Numbered from the stretch's first letter, positions 38,752 through 49,359 are shown. The stretch: 64,000 nucleotides of DNA from Shewanella litorisediminis (GCF_016834455.1 NZ_CP069213.1:806501-870500), one strand, 5' to 3'. Numbers and translations: made by a program. Notes: generated by a model from the letters alone, not told the origin.

Positions 38752-38811
38752 CTTTGGTTAATGGGGTTTTGGTTAAGAGGGCTTTGGCTAACAGGGCTTT
38801 GGCTAAGAGGG
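38752..38811. repeat. Four 15-bp tandem repeats at the protease stop
   Basis: Plus-strand units CTTTGGTTAATGGGG, TTTTGGTTAAGAGGG, CTTTGGCTAACAGGG and CTTTGGCTAAGAGGG run head to tail. The last contains the protease TAG stop (38803-38805 on the minus strand), so the array spans the space to the GNAT gene. Confidence 0.85.
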
Positions 38812-40071
38812 GTGGGGAATAAAACGGATAATACCCTGCTCGCCAAGGTCGCGGCGAAATACTACCCGGTAGGGGTTGAACAGCGGCAAGCCGAGGATGC
38901 TCTGGGCGGGCCAATGGGGCAGTTGCCCCATGAGTTTAAATACCGCCTTACTGTGGGCCGGCGCGTTGACCTGCCAGTAGTGGTGGGCATCCACGCCAAG
39001 GCAGACGTCTTCGCCATTTTCGGCCTCAAATACCAATTCAAGCCTTGGCCAGCTGTCGAGCTTGAGCTGGCTGCTGTCGATGCCCTGTTTTTGCGCTGCA
39101 ATTATCTGGCTGATATCGCCCATAAAAGGCGCAGTCAGCTGCTTGCTGTCTGGTAACAGTGCCCACAGCCGCTGCATTAGTGGGGTAAAGGCAATGGCAG
39201 GCAGACTGATCAGCGAAGCCCCCGAGTCGACAATGGCATTGCTGGAGCCCCGGCAGAGGTGGGCTGCCTGCGCCGTTGGCAGCGCAATATCAATATCGTT
39301 TTGCCAGCGCACCGCCTTTAGATTGACGTTGTAATAGCGGTCGTGCACCACCTTGAGGTCGACCGCGCTGCCATGGTTGGGCGCGGTATCTTCTTCATGG
39401 CTGCCCAAAATCAGCAGTCCCTGATTGAGGGGATCGGCAGCGAGGGATTTGGCGCAGGCATCCGGTGCTGTGACGTGGATACTGGAGCGGCGGGTTATCA
39501 GGGTAAAGCGGTTGGCGCACAGGCCACGCTCCTCCATCAGGGTAAAGCAGGTGGCCACGTCTTCTTCGGGCAGTTGGGGGATCAGTGCCTTAAAGTCATC
39601 CAGCTGCTGTTTAACCAGCGGATGCGCCTCATCGGGAAAGGGCCAGGGGAAGGTGCTGGCCGGGTCTATGCCGTGGCTTGTGAGGTACGTGGTCAGATCG
39701 TAGCCGCGATTGAGGGGATGATAGGCCATGCCCCAGATACCATCGGCATCCAAAAAGGTGTGCTCGGCCTCGGCATGGACCAGTGCCAGCGGGGTGTCGG
39801 CCATGGCAAGCTCCCCGGCATGTATGCGGGTGTGCACCACGGCGCCAAGCCAGCCGCCGAGGCCGTAATTTACTTCCTGCGCCAGAGTGGTGGCTTTAAG
39901 CTCAGTGTCCTTCGCCGCCTGATAGCCGCTTTCGTGCACCACCAGGGTCGAGCTGCCGGTATCTATGATGAGGTTAACGGACTGGGCTTCGCTGCCAAGC
40001 CGCAGGCTGGCGGTGTAGCCGCCTTCGGCCAGCAGATTGGTGAGTGTTAGCTCGATGATTCGCTTTGACAT
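38803..40071 (-). CDS. Pepsin-like aspartic protease (shewasin type, family A1)
   Basis: A 422-residue bilobal aspartic protease of the eukaryotic pepsin type, rare in bacteria. The two catalytic motifs are NLIIDTGSSTLVV (Asp37) and AIVDSGASLISL (Asp282). No signal peptide or propeptide is visible, so it should be cytoplasmic and made without a zymogen segment. Shewasin A from S. amazonensis is an experimentally active member, and I recall its catalytic Asp as residue 37 too. It lies between the HTH regulator (about 90 bp upstream) and the GNAT gene. The physiological substrate is unknown; the neighbouring precursor peptide is a speculative candidate. Confidence 0.93.
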   Translation of the reverse strand: MSKRIIELTLTNLLAEGGYTASLRLGSEAQSVNLIIDTGSSTLVVHESGYQAAKDTELKATTLAQEVNYGLGGWLGAVVHTRIHAGELAMADTPLALVHAEAEHTFLDADGIWGMAYHPLNRGYDLTTYLTSHGIDPASTFPWPFPDEAHPLVKQQLDDFKALIPQLPEEDVATCFTLMEERGLCANRFTLITRRSSIHVTAPDACAKSLAADPLNQGLLILGSHEEDTAPNHGSAVDLKVVHDRYYNVNLKAVRWQNDIDIALPTAQAAHLCRGSSNAIVDSGASLISLPAIAFTPLMQRLWALLPDSKQLTAPFMGDISQIIAAQKQGIDSSQLKLDSWPRLELVFEAENGEDVCLGVDAHHYWQVNAPAHSKAVFKLMGQLPHWPAQSILGLPLFNPYRVVFRRDLGEQGIIRFIPHPS

Positions 40072-40160
40072 TCAAGGCTTTGGTTGCAGGTGACTAGCCA
40101 GAAGTGTGCCCTGTGCTCACCGCACAGGTCAAGCGGACTGCGGTGGGGTAGCACTAGGGC

Positions 40161-40973
40161 TTAAAAGCTGTGGCGGGCGCGAAAGTGACGCTCGCCCGGC
40201 GCCATATCGTTCTGAATCGCTTCCAGGATCCGTGGGCTTATCTGGCCGCTGTCGGGGTCTAAGGTGGTGCAAAGTTTAAGGGTTTTGCGGATATCCACCT
40301 GATGCCCCAGATACTCGAACACCACCCGGGTGCAGCTGGGGATACGCTCGCCGCTGGCCGAGGCGCCAAGGCGCAGACCGCTTAAGCGGCCGACCCGGCT
40401 CTTGAAGGTGGGGATAAGGATGGTCTGCGTCAGCTGGTTGCCGGTAAGTGACTCATAATCCATCAAAAAGATACGGTCGGCCAAGAGGTGCGCCATACCG
40501 AAATACTTGCTGTGGTACACCTTTTCACCGGGTGCCTGCTGCAACCGCTCGGTGCGTTGGTAGTAAACCTTGCCGCCTTGTTTCTCCAGGCACACCAGGT
40601 TTCGCAAAATCTTGCCGGGGAAGGCCATCGACAGGTGGTATTCGAAGTAATAGCCAAGGTATTTGTCGAGCCCCTGACTCAAGCTTTGCAGCCTTGCCAG
40701 ATGCTCAAGCTCCGGTGCCTCGCTCACAGGCTCGCTGGGGCGCGGCCGCACCTGAATAAGCAGTTGAAACTGGCTGTGGGGCATGAGGATTTCATGCTCT
40801 TCCACCCCGAAGAAGTCACACAGGCGCCGCAGACTGTGGGCCGAGGGGCGATATTTGCCACTTAAATAGCGATTGAACTGCGGCCGGTTGATATCGAGGC
40901 GACGACAGACCTCGGCCACCGATCGGTAGTAGCTGCAAAGGAGGCGAAGATTTTTGGCAAATTCCTGATGCAT
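40161..40973 (-). CDS. HTH (XRE-type) transcriptional regulator
   Basis: A 270-residue protein with an N-terminal helix-turn-helix: EFAKNLRLLCSYYRSVAEVCRRLDINRPQFNRYLSG, residues 4 to about 45, then HSLRRLCDFFGVEEHEILMP. The C-terminal 190 residues are an unrecognised beta-rich domain that may sense a ligand. First gene of the minus-strand run including the pepsin-like protease and the borosin-type genes; local control of that run is a reasonable guess. It is divergent from aspA with about 257 bp between them. Confidence 0.8.
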   Translation of the reverse strand: MHQEFAKNLRLLCSYYRSVAEVCRRLDINRPQFNRYLSGKYRPSAHSLRRLCDFFGVEEHEILMPHSQFQLLIQVRPRPSEPVSEAPELEHLARLQSLSQGLDKYLGYYFEYHLSMAFPGKILRNLVCLEKQGGKVYYQRTERLQQAPGEKVYHSKYFGMAHLLADRIFLMDYESLTGNQLTQTILIPTFKSRVGRLSGLRLGASASGERIPSCTRVVFEYLGHQVDIRKTLKLCTTLDPDSGQISPRILEAIQNDMAPGERHFRARHSF

Positions 40974-41230
40974 GGCAGACCTGTGATTATTCCCGGCGGC
41001 AATTGGTGTTTATACCGGGCGAAACTATCTGCCCAGTGTACCTAAAAGCGGCAAAGTGCGACAGACTGCGCCAGATGCTGATTGTCGCCAAAACCGCGCC
41101 AATCAGCGCCAATTTGCATCAGTGCGTCAACTCCCTTATTGCAGTGCAGGCTGCTGTAATAGCGCGAAATAATCAGGCTTGGCCTTAAAACAAGCCCAGC
41201 TCAAACAGCGTCCGGGAGCGCACCATAAAG

Positions 41231-42652
41231 ATGGATACACGTATTGAACACGACCTGCTGGGGGATGCCCCGGTTCCTGCCCACGCCTGGTATGGCATTC
41301 AAACCCAAAGGGCGCTGGAAAACTTCAGCCTGAGCGGCACTCCCATCAGCGCCTTCCCAGAGCTTATCCGCGCGCTCGCCAGGGTAAAGGCCGCTGCCGC
41401 CCGCGCCAACCATGGCTTGGGGCTGCTGTCAGACACCAAGGCCAGCGCCATTGCCGCCGCCTGCGATGACATTATCCAGGGCGCGCTGCACGACCAGTTT
41501 GTGGTGGACCTGATTCAGGGCGGCGCCGGTACCTCCACCAACATGAATGCCAACGAAGTGATTGCCAACCTGGCCCTTGCCAAGCTTGGCCACGGCAAGG
41601 GCGAGTATCGCCATCTGCACCCCAACAACGATGTGAACTGCTCCCAGTCCACCAACGATGCCTACCCCACGGCGGCGCGTCTGGCCATGGCTGAAGCGGT
41701 AGAGCCACTCAAGGCCGCTATTGAGGCCATTTGCTTGAGCCTCGAAGCCAAGGGCCGCGAGTTTGGCCATATCCTCAAGATGGGCCGCACCCAGCTGCAG
41801 GATGCGGTGCCCATGACCCTGGGGCAGGAATTTGATGCCTTTGCCGCAAGCCTTAAATCGGACATCGCCCGCATCGATGATGCCTGTAAGGAGCTTTGCG
41901 TGGTGAACCTTGGCGGCACGGCGATTGGCACCGGCATTAACACCCATCCAGCCTATGGCGTGCTGGCGGTGAAGGCCCTTGCCGATATCACGGGTCTGCC
42001 GGTGACTCAGGCTGACAACCTTATTGATGCCACCACCGACATGGGCGCCTTTGTGACCCTGTCATCTGTGCTTAAGCGCCTGGCGGTGAAGCTGTCGAAG
42101 CTCAGTAATGACCTGCGTTTGCTCTCCAGCGGTCCGCGCACCGGCCTTGGGGAAATCCGTTTGCCTGCGATGCAGCCGGGTTCCTCCATCATGCCGGGCA
42201 AGGTAAACCCGGTTATTCCGGAGGCGGTGAATCAGGTGGCGTTTCAGGTGATTGGTACCGACATGACCATCACCATGGCCGCCGAGGCCGCGCAGCTGCA
42301 GTTGAACGCCATGGAGCCGGTGATTGTTTATAACCTTTTGAATAACTGCGCTTTGCTGACCCGCGCCATCGCCATGCTCGACAGCCGCTGTATTCAGGGT
42401 ATCGAAGCCAACGAGGCCAAATGCGAGCAGCACCTGAACACCAGCATCGGCATAGTCACGGCGCTGGTGCCGCACATCGGCTATGAGAACGCTAGCCGTA
42501 TCGCCGGTGAAGCCCTGCTGAGCGGCGCCGGTGTCGCTGAGCTGGTGCGCCGGGATGGGCTATTGAGCGACGACGCCTTAAGCCAAATCTTAAGCCCGGC
42601 CGCCATGGTCACGCCGGTGGAGCTGACCGGCCTTGGTGCCAAGGCGCATTGA
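41231..42652 (+). CDS. aspA: Aspartate ammonia-lyase
   Basis: A 473-residue member of the fumarase/aspartase superfamily, converting aspartate to fumarate and ammonia. N-terminal RIEHDLLGDAPVPAHAWYGIQTQRA, substrate-binding GTSTNMNANEVIAN and NNDVNCSQSTNDAYPTA, and the flexible signature loop GSSIMPGKVNP with the catalytic Ser. VIANLALAKLGHGKGEY and N-terminal sequence favour aspartase over class II fumarase. Single gene ending at a bidirectional terminator shared with valS. Confidence 0.92.
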   Translation: MDTRIEHDLLGDAPVPAHAWYGIQTQRALENFSLSGTPISAFPELIRALARVKAAAARANHGLGLLSDTKASAIAAACDDIIQGALHDQFVVDLIQGGAGTSTNMNANEVIANLALAKLGHGKGEYRHLHPNNDVNCSQSTNDAYPTAARLAMAEAVEPLKAAIEAICLSLEAKGREFGHILKMGRTQLQDAVPMTLGQEFDAFAASLKSDIARIDDACKELCVVNLGGTAIGTGINTHPAYGVLAVKALADITGLPVTQADNLIDATTDMGAFVTLSSVLKRLAVKLSKLSNDLRLLSSGPRTGLGEIRLPAMQPGSSIMPGKVNPVIPEAVNQVAFQVIGTDMTITMAAEAAQLQLNAMEPVIVYNLLNNCALLTRAIAMLDSRCIQGIEANEAKCEQHLNTSIGIVTALVPHIGYENASRIAGEALLSGAGVAELVRRDGLLSDDALSQILSPAAMVTPVELTGLGAKAH

Positions 42653-42704
42653 TTGAGCGGTGCACTGATTGACACTTGGGTAATTAATTCAAAAATTTAC
42701 CGAT

Positions 42705-42733
42705 AAAAAAAGCAGCCTGATGGCTGCTTTTTT
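42705..42733. terminator. Bidirectional terminator between aspA and valS
   Basis: AAAAAAAGCAGCC-TGAT-GGCTGCTTTTTT with T-runs on both strands between convergent genes. Confidence 0.9.
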
Positions 42734-42774
42734 ACTTTCTTATCTGTAAGTCAGAGGCTTGGCTTTAAGCCGTC

Positions 42775-45690
42775 TCAGGCTTCCAGCTTGGCAAGCTCGG
42801 CTTTCTGCTCGGTCAGCTTGTCCATGTCGCGTTTGATGTCGGCGGCCTTGGCGCGCTCTTTCTCAATCACTTCGGCAGGGGCCTTGGCCACAAAGCCTTC
42901 GTTGGACAGCTTGCCTTCGATGCGGGCCACTTCGCCGGTCAGCTTCTCCAGCTGCTTGTCGATACGGGCCATTTCTGCGGCAACGTCAATCAGACCTGCT
43001 AGTGGGACATACAGCTCAGTGTCTTTAACTAGTTTCAGTACTGACAGAGGTACGCTGTCAGTACTCGAAAGCATTGTAACTTTTGAAAGATTACAGATTG
43101 CTTCGAATTGACCCGAAAAGGTTTCAAGAGTCATTGCATCAAGAGTCCCGCGACGGATCATGACTTCTAGCTGCTTTGACGGTGCAATGTTTTTCTCAGC
43201 TCTTACATTACGGATCGCAATAACAGCTTCTTTCAGCACTTCAACCGACTTAAGAGCCTCTTCATCAACTTTTTCTGCATTGAATTCAGGGAATCTACAG
43301 TTCATCAGACTGTCTTTTCCATCGTACAAATCTTCAACTGTTGTGCCGTGAATAGTTGCACGAATAGACTTAATGTTCTTCCAAAGCTCCTCGGTAATAA
43401 ATGGGATCATTGGATGACTCAAGTGCAGTATCCCGTCCAGTACATCCAGCAGCGTACGGAGGGTGGAATAAGTTTGTAGTTTCGCGTCTGCAGAGTTTTC
43501 GGTGCTAATTTTGTGCTTGGATAACTCGATATACCAATCACAGAATTCATTCCAAACAAACTCATAGATTACGCCCGACGCAATATCAAATCGATAACTT
43601 TCAATTGCTTGGGTGAAATCTTTAACGGCTAGCTCAAACTTAGAGCGGATCCATTGATTGATGTCATCACCGGAGTCGCTGTTTGAATAAACTTCTGCCA
43701 GCTGACGAAGATCTACGTCCTCGCACTTCATCAGTACGTAGCGGGAGGCGTTCCACAGCTTGTTGCAAAAGCTGCGGTAGCCGTCGAGGCGCTTCATGTC
43801 CCAGTTGATGTCACGGCCAGTAGAGGCCATGGCCGCCAGGGTAAAGCGCAGCGCGTCTGTGCCGTGTGGCTCGATGCCGTTTTCGAACTCCTTGCGGGTG
43901 CTCTTTTCAATCTTGGCGGCAAGCTGTGGCTGCATCATGTTGCCGGTACGCTTCTGAACCAGCGACTCAAGGTCGATACCGTCAATCATATCCAAAGGAT
44001 CGAGGACGTTACCCTTGGACTTGGACATCTTGTTGCCCTGTTCGTCGCGGATAAGACCGGTCACGTAAACTGTCTTGAACGGTACCTGCGGCTTGCCGTC
44101 TTCGTCTTTAACGAAGTACATGGTCATCATGATCATCCGGGCAACCCAGAAGAAGATGATGTCAAAGCCGGTCACCAGCACGTCGGTGGGGTGGAAGGTC
44201 TTGAGCTCTGGGGTTTCTTCCGGCCAACCCAGGGTGGAGAAGGTCCACAGGGCAGAGGAGAACCAGGTATCGAGCACGTCGTCGTCCTGACGCAGTTTTA
44301 CGTCGGCGCCGAGGTTATGGTTCTGGCGCACTTCCTCTTCGCTGCGGCCAACGTACACCTTACCGGCTTCGTCGTACCACGCAGGAATGCGGTGACCCCA
44401 CCACAGCTGGCGGGAGATACACCAGTCCTGAATGTCGCGCATCCAGGAGAAGTACATGTTTTCGTACTGCTGCGGCACAAACTTGATGTCGCCGTTTTCC
44501 ACCGCTTCGATGGCTGGCTGAGCGAGTTTCTGCACCGCAACGTACCACTGGTCAGTGAGCAGCGGCTCAATGACGACGCCGGAGCGGTCGCCATAAGGCA
44601 CCTTGAGGGCGTGTGGCTCGATTTTTTCCAGGAGGCCCAGAGTCTCAAACTCAGCAACAATGGCGTCGCGGGCCTTGAAGCGGTCGAGACCGGCATAGCG
44701 CTCGGGCAGGCTGGCATCCAGCTCGCTGTTGTGGCTGCCATCGGTGTTCAGTACCTCGGCCAGGGCGCGGATGGTGGCATCCTGGGTGAGGATGTTGAAC
44801 ATCGGCAGGCTGTGGCGCTTGCCCACTTCGTAGTCGTTGAAGTCGTGGGCCGGGGTGATTTTCACGCAGCCGGTACCGAAGTCTTTATCCACGTATTCAT
44901 CGGCGATGATGGGGATGCGGCGGTTCACGATAGGCAGAATGATTTCTTTGCCAATGAGTGACGCATAACGCTCATCTTCGGGGTGTACCGCAACCGCGCT
45001 GTCGCCCAGCATGGTTTCAGGACGGGTGGTGGCTACTACCAGGTAGTCTTTGCCATCGGCGGTCAGCTCGGTGCCGGCCAGCGGATAGCGGAAGTGCCAC
45101 ATATGGCCCGCTTTTTCTTTGTTTTCCACTTCCAGATCGGAAATGGCGGTGTGCAGCTTGGGATCCCAGTTTACCAGGCGCTTGCCGCGATAAATCAGTT
45201 TGTCGTCGTACAGGCGCACGAACACTTCCTGCACCGCGTTGGACAGGCCTTCATCCATGGTGAAGCGCTCACGGTCCCAATCCACAGAGGCGCCCATGCG
45301 GCGCAGCTGGCTGGTGATGGTGCCGCCGGACTGGGCTTTCCACTCCCAAACCTTTTCCATAAAGGCATCGCGGCCAAGGTCATGGCGGCTCTTGCCCTGT
45401 TCGGCTTCCAGCTTGCGCTCAACCAGCATCTGGGTGGCGATACCAGCGTGGTCGGTACCCACTTGCCACAGGGTGTTTTTGCCCTTCATGCGCTGATAGC
45501 GGATGAGGGTATCCATGATGGTGTCCTGGAAGGCGTGACCCATGTGCAGGCTGCCGGTGACGTTCGGCGGCGGGATCATGATGCAATAGTTGCCCTGGCT
45601 GGCATCACCGTGTGGCTTGAAGTAACCCTTTTCTTCCCAAACGCGGTAGAGGGCCTGTTCGATGGACTGTGGATTGTATGTCTTTTCCAT
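42775..45690 (-). CDS. valS: Valyl-tRNA synthetase
   Basis: A 971-residue class I synthetase. HIGH motif [16 protein letters not shown] near the N-terminus, editing domain ([20 protein letters not shown]), KMSKS motif [13 protein letters not shown], anticodon-binding domain and C-terminal coiled coil ([21 protein letters not shown]). Slightly longer than E. coli ValS. The internal stretch of about 43000-43740 (residues about 650-895) is clearly AT-richer with different codon choice than the rest, although the frame is uninterrupted. Two sampled 60-base lines there are 37-38% GC against 55-62% in the flanking parts. Confidence 0.98.
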   Translation of the reverse strand: MEKTYNPQSIEQALYRVWEEKGYFKPHGDASQGNYCIMIPPPNVTGSLHMGHAFQDTIMDTLIRYQRMKGKNTLWQVGTDHAGIATQMLVERKLEAEQGKSRHDLGRDAFMEKVWEWKAQSGGTITSQLRRMGASVDWDRERFTMDEGLSNAVQEVFVRLYDDKLIYRGKRLVNWDPKLHTAISDLEVENKEKAGHMWHFRYPLAGTELTADGKDYLVVATTRPETMLGDSAVAVHPEDERYASLIGKEIILPIVNRRIPIIADEYVDKDFGTGCVKITPAHDFNDYEVGKRHSLPMFNILTQDATIRALAEVLNTDGSHNSELDASLPERYAGLDRFKARDAIVAEFETLGLLEKIEPHALKVPYGDRSGVVIEPLLTDQWYVAVQKLAQPAIEAVENGDIKFVPQQYENMYFSWMRDIQDWCISRQLWWGHRIPAWYDEAGKVYVGRSEEEVRQNHNLGADVKLRQDDDVLDTWFSSALWTFSTLGWPEETPELKTFHPTDVLVTGFDIIFFWVARMIMMTMYFVKDEDGKPQVPFKTVYVTGLIRDEQGNKMSKSKGNVLDPLDMIDGIDLESLVQKRTGNMMQPQLAAKIEKSTRKEFENGIEPHGTDALRFTLAAMASTGRDINWDMKRLDGYRSFCNKLWNASRYVLMKCEDVDLRQLAEVYSNSDSGDDINQWIRSKFELAVKDFTQAIESYRFDIASGVIYEFVWNEFCDWYIELSKHKISTENSADAKLQTYSTLRTLLDVLDGILHLSHPMIPFITEELWKNIKSIRATIHGTTVEDLYDGKDSLMNCRFPEFNAEKVDEEALKSVEVLKEAVIAIRNVRAEKNIAPSKQLEVMIRRGTLDAMTLETFSGQFEAICNLSKVTMLSSTDSVPLSVLKLVKDTELYVPLAGLIDVAAEMARIDKQLEKLTGEVARIEGKLSNEGFVAKAPAEVIEKERAKAADIKRDMDKLTEQKAELAKLEA

Positions 45691-45705
45691 GGGGATCAGA
45701 TTTTC

Positions 45706-46161
45706 TCAAACTAGATTAAGGGGTTGTGTCGCCAAATCCTGAGTGGATGGCCCGATGCCAAGGCCGCGAAGCTCGCGAAAGCGCAGCCGTGCCAGTGCCT
45801 TGGTGGCCTCGTCACCGGCGACAAAGTCGATAAAGTGGCCAAAGTGTACCGCAAAAGGCGGTACTTTTTCTGCAAGATTTATCAGAATGCCCCGGTTTTT
45901 TGACGGCCCGAGGCGATCGTGGCCGATTTCCACCGGCGCGCCGCCCTGAGGCCCTTCGCCCTTGAGGTTGTGGGGCACAAAATCGTTGGGGTCAAATTGC
46001 CAGAGCTGCTCGTCGATGGCGAAGCTTTGGGATTCATCGTTGCAGTGAATATACACCCAGGCGCCGCGGCGGTAATGGAACGCCGCCAGACGGCAGGCCA
46101 GCAGCTCGGCAGCATCCCTCATTTGGGACGGCGGAAGTACGTAAAAAAGTGCCTGGGTCAT
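45706..46161 (-). CDS. holC: DNA polymerase III chi subunit
   Basis: A 151-residue HolC from ATG 46161 (MTQALFYVLPPSQMRDA). It links the clamp loader (through psi) to SSB. Visible: ACRLAAFHYRRGAWVYIHCND, IDEQLWQFDPNDFVPHNL and GRGILIN-type strand (NRGILINL). The start of valS follows 15 bp after its stop, the usual holC-valS pairing. Confidence 0.92.
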   Translation of the reverse strand: MTQALFYVLPPSQMRDAAELLACRLAAFHYRRGAWVYIHCNDESQSFAIDEQLWQFDPNDFVPHNLKGEGPQGGAPVEIGHDRLGPSKNRGILINLAEKVPPFAVHFGHFIDFVAGDEATKALARLRFRELRGLGIGPSTQDLATQPLNLV

Positions 46162-46748
46162 GGTGGGCCTGTGCGTAAACAATAAGTCCGGATTCTAACT
46201 TAGTTGGGCGCCCGACATAAAGCCGGACCGGCAAATTGGCTTGCTGTTTAAGCATTGGTGTTGAAAACAGAGGGAGTAAGCAACAGACACAGTTGCTTGA
46301 GAGTTTGAGCTCGAGAAAAGGCTGGGGGATGAGCGCTCTAGATAACTGCCGCCTTTGATGCTGCGCATCAGGATTTTCAGAAGCAGCCCATACGCGGACA
46401 GAGCGCTGCTTTTTATTGGGTGGCGGCAAATCATCTGTTGGGTATCTGGAGGCGTTAGGCCTCGAAGGTCAATCGCTGTTCCCCTCAGTTGGATGCTGCA
46501 GTTTGCTTATTCTGTTTCGTTATACCGTCACCGGTTGTAAATAATAAGTTTTCATCTGTTTGACATATCGAACGCCTTTGGGCATGCTGATGCTGTGATT
46601 GCCGTCCTGAAAAGGACGTAGCAGGTACGGGTTTTGGGCATGTCCTGAGCTGTTTAAACCAACGCATCATTCTGATTAGCGTCAGGTTTCAACCACACCA
46701 GGCTATGCCCAAAGCGCGAACTAAACGCGTTTGAATATCAGGTGATCT
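46162..46748. other. 587-bp intergenic region, no gene recognised
   Basis: Between divergent holC and the PuuD-like gene. Composition is AT-richer than the neighbours. A short hairpin TGATGC-TGC-GCATCA lies near 46359-46373. The short open frames here lack start context or family motifs. Promoters for both flanking genes must be inside; AGGTGA precedes the ATG at 46749. Confidence 0.5.
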
Positions 46749-47552
46749 ATGCCCTTACAACAAGAATCAGCAAGACAAGAACGAAAACCGGTAATTTTGA
46801 TGTCCATGGGTCAACAAGACAGAAATGGCCACGCCTATCAGGTCATGACCCACAAATATATGCAGCCCGTGGTAGACATTTCCGACTGCATTCCGCTACT
46901 TATCCCTACCTGCTTTGGTGTGGCAGATATTGAACAATATCTGGACATGGCAGACGGCGTTTACCTTTCCGGTGCCGCCTCCAATATCGACCCCAGCCTC
47001 TATGGTCAGGAAAACCTCACTCCGGAGAAAAAACAGGATTTGGCGCGGGACTTGGTAGATATTGCCATTATCAAGGGCGCCGTTAAGCGGGACTTGCCGA
47101 TACTGGGCATCTGCCGTGGCATGCAAGAGATGAATATCGCCTTTGGCGGCGATCTCTATCAGAAGGTGCATGATGAGGAACATCTGAACGATCACCGTGA
47201 AGATCCGGAAACACCGCCCGAGGTGCAGTATGGTGCCAGTCATTCAATCACCATGGTGAAGGGCTCCTGGCTGCATAAGTTGCTGGGGGACACCATAGAC
47301 GTTAACTCGCTCCATGGTCAGGGCATTAAAACTCTGGGTAAGGGACTGGAGGCGCTGGCGTTTGCTGAAGATGGCCTGGTGGAAGCTCTGCATGCGCCCT
47401 ATCTGCCTCAATTCACCCTTGGGGTGCAGTGGCATCCTGAGTGGAAGGCGCTTGAAAATCCTGACTCCATCAAGATTTTCAAAGCATTTGGTGAGGCTTG
47501 CCGTCGCCGTGCAGGTTGTGGGCAGGACCTGCGTATCGACAAGGCGTCCTGA
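46749..47552 (+). CDS. Class I glutamine amidotransferase-like hydrolase (PuuD/C26 type)
   Basis: A 267-residue protein of the gamma-glutamyl-gamma-aminobutyrate hydrolase type. Nucleophile Cys in LGICRGMQEMNIAFGG, catalytic His-Glu in GVQWHPEWKA, and the substrate-loop VNSLHGQGIKTLG. Related PuuD enzymes release GABA from gamma-glutamyl-GABA in putrescine use. No other puu genes are nearby, so the substrate is uncertain. The N-terminal QQDRNGHAYQVM differs from typical PuuD. Confidence 0.82.
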   Translation: MPLQQESARQERKPVILMSMGQQDRNGHAYQVMTHKYMQPVVDISDCIPLLIPTCFGVADIEQYLDMADGVYLSGAASNIDPSLYGQENLTPEKKQDLARDLVDIAIIKGAVKRDLPILGICRGMQEMNIAFGGDLYQKVHDEEHLNDHREDPETPPEVQYGASHSITMVKGSWLHKLLGDTIDVNSLHGQGIKTLGKGLEALAFAEDGLVEALHAPYLPQFTLGVQWHPEWKALENPDSIKIFKAFGEACRRRAGCGQDLRIDKAS

Positions 47553-47573
47553 AGCTAACGGATTGTGAGCAAC

Positions 47574-47604
47574 AAAAAAGCGAAGCCTGGGCTTCGCTTT
47601 TTTT
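47574..47604. terminator. Bidirectional terminator between the PuuD-like gene and pepA
   Basis: AAAAAAGCGAAGCC-TG-GGCTTCGCTTTTTTT; T-runs on both strands between convergent genes. Confidence 0.92.
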
Positions 47605-47628
47605 ATGTGCTTTAAACAGCAGTTTGGC

Positions 47629-49137
47629 TTATTCGCCCTGTTCTACACCGGCACGGTTTATCAGGAACTGGGTCAACAGAGGCACCGGACGACCGGTAGA
47701 GCCCTTGTTGGCACCGCTGTTCCAGGCGGTACCTGCTACGTCCAGGTGTGCCCAGTTGTATTTCTTGGCAAAGCGCGACAGGAAACAGGCTGCAGTGATG
47801 GAGCCCGCCGGACGACCACCGAGGTTGGTCATGTCGGCAAAAGGACTGTCCAGCATGTCCTGATACTCATCCCACAATGGCATGCGCCAGGCGCGGTCAC
47901 CACTTTGCTCACCGGCGCTCAGCAGCTCGTGTGCCAGCGGGTTGTGAGAAGAGAAGAGGCCTGAAGCATGCTTGCCCAGCGCAATCACACAGGCACCGGT
48001 GAGGGTGGCCGTGTCGACAACCAGTTCAGGGTCGAAACGCTCAACGTAGGTCAGCACGTCGCACAGTACCAGACGGCCTTCGGCATCAGTGTTCAGCACT
48101 TCCACGGTTTGACCGCTCATGGTGGTGAGTATGTCACCGGGACGGTACGCATTGCCGGAGGGCATGTTTTCACAGCCTGCCAGAATACCCACTACGTTCA
48201 GCGGCAGCTTCATCTCACAGATGGCCTTCATGGTGCCGATAACACCGGCGGCGCCACCCATGTCGTATTTCATCTCATCCATGGCTTCGCCCGGCTTGAG
48301 TGAGATACCGCCTGAATCAAAGGTCAGTCCTTTACCTATCAATACGATAGGCTTGGCGGTGCTGTCCACGGCGCCCTTATACTCCATCACAGTCATGATG
48401 GATTCGTTGGCACTGCCACGGCCCACGGCGAGGTAAGAGTTCATGCCCAGCTTGGCCATTTGCTCTTCACCCACGGTAGACACCTGCAGGTTTTCGTGTA
48501 CTTCGGCCAACTGGCGAGCCTGAGAGGCAAGGTAAGCTGGATTACAGATATTCGGTGGCATGTTGGCCACGTCGCGGCACAGGTGCATACCCGAGGCAAC
48601 GGCAACACCGTGCTCGATGGCGCGCTCGCCAACGGTCAGTTCACGGCGTGTAGGCACGTTGAACACCAGTTTGCGCAGCGGACGGCGGGTCTCGCCCTTG
48701 CGGCTTTTCAGGGTATCGAAGCTGTAGAGGCTGTTTTGGGTGGTTTCTACGGCCTGACGCACTTTCCAATAGGTATCGCGACCTTTCACGTGCAGTTCGG
48801 TCAGGAAACACACGGCTTCCATGGAACCTGTTTCGTTCAGGGTGTTGATGGTCTTGGCGATGATTTGCTTATATTGACGCTCGTCCAGCTCGCGCTCTTT
48901 ACCGCAACCGACCAAGAGAACGCGCTCACTGAGCACATTGGGCACGTGGTGCAACAGCAGCATCTGGCCTGGTTTACCTTCCAAATCACCACGACGCAGC
49001 AGATTGCTGATGTAACCTTCGCTGATTTTGTCCAGTTGCTCTGCGATGCCGGACAAACGGCGGGGTTCATATACACCCACAACAATGCACGCTGAGCGTT
49101 GTTTTTCCGGGCTGCCGCTCTTTACGCTAAACTCCAT
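47629..49137 (-). CDS. pepA: Leucyl aminopeptidase (PepA/XerB)
   Basis: A 502-residue M17 aminopeptidase; ATG 49137 is placed 5 bases after AGGAG (a GTG two codons upstream is less likely). Metal-site motifs [35 protein letters not shown] and [14 protein letters not shown]. In E. coli PepA also binds DNA in Xer recombination at cer and in carAB control; the long N-terminal domain here is compatible with that. Divergent from lptF with about 220 bp between. Confidence 0.97.
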   Translation of the reverse strand: MEFSVKSGSPEKQRSACIVVGVYEPRRLSGIAEQLDKISEGYISNLLRRGDLEGKPGQMLLLHHVPNVLSERVLLVGCGKERELDERQYKQIIAKTINTLNETGSMEAVCFLTELHVKGRDTYWKVRQAVETTQNSLYSFDTLKSRKGETRRPLRKLVFNVPTRRELTVGERAIEHGVAVASGMHLCRDVANMPPNICNPAYLASQARQLAEVHENLQVSTVGEEQMAKLGMNSYLAVGRGSANESIMTVMEYKGAVDSTAKPIVLIGKGLTFDSGGISLKPGEAMDEMKYDMGGAAGVIGTMKAICEMKLPLNVVGILAGCENMPSGNAYRPGDILTTMSGQTVEVLNTDAEGRLVLCDVLTYVERFDPELVVDTATLTGACVIALGKHASGLFSSHNPLAHELLSAGEQSGDRAWRMPLWDEYQDMLDSPFADMTNLGGRPAGSITAACFLSRFAKKYNWAHLDVAGTAWNSGANKGSTGRPVPLLTQFLINRAGVEQGE

Positions 49138-49359
49138 GAGCACTCCTAGATTCTTAAAGACAAATTTTTATATTTATTGGATAATGCCTGCTTGTGCCCG
49201 AAATCGGGCCTAAGTTTCTGCGCCAAGGCCTGTTACTCAGCGCTTGATGCCGTGGCGCCTTGTGATGGTATTGGTCAGAAAACTATCAAAAGTAGACAGT
49301 TTACATGAATGTTAGGCTGATACCAGCAAAATGATAAGTTTTGATACCGGATCCTGCCT

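Noticed and set aside
38752..38811. Possible CRISPR-like array
   Set aside because: Units are 15 bp, directly adjacent, without spacers and without cas genes.
38206..39156. 316-codon plus-strand frame opposite the GNAT and protease genes
   Set aside because: Antisense to two well-supported genes; it crosses the 15-bp repeat and shows no domain.
43864..44961. 365-codon plus-strand frame opposite valS
   Set aside because: Shadow of valS; His/Val/Ala-rich translation without motifs.
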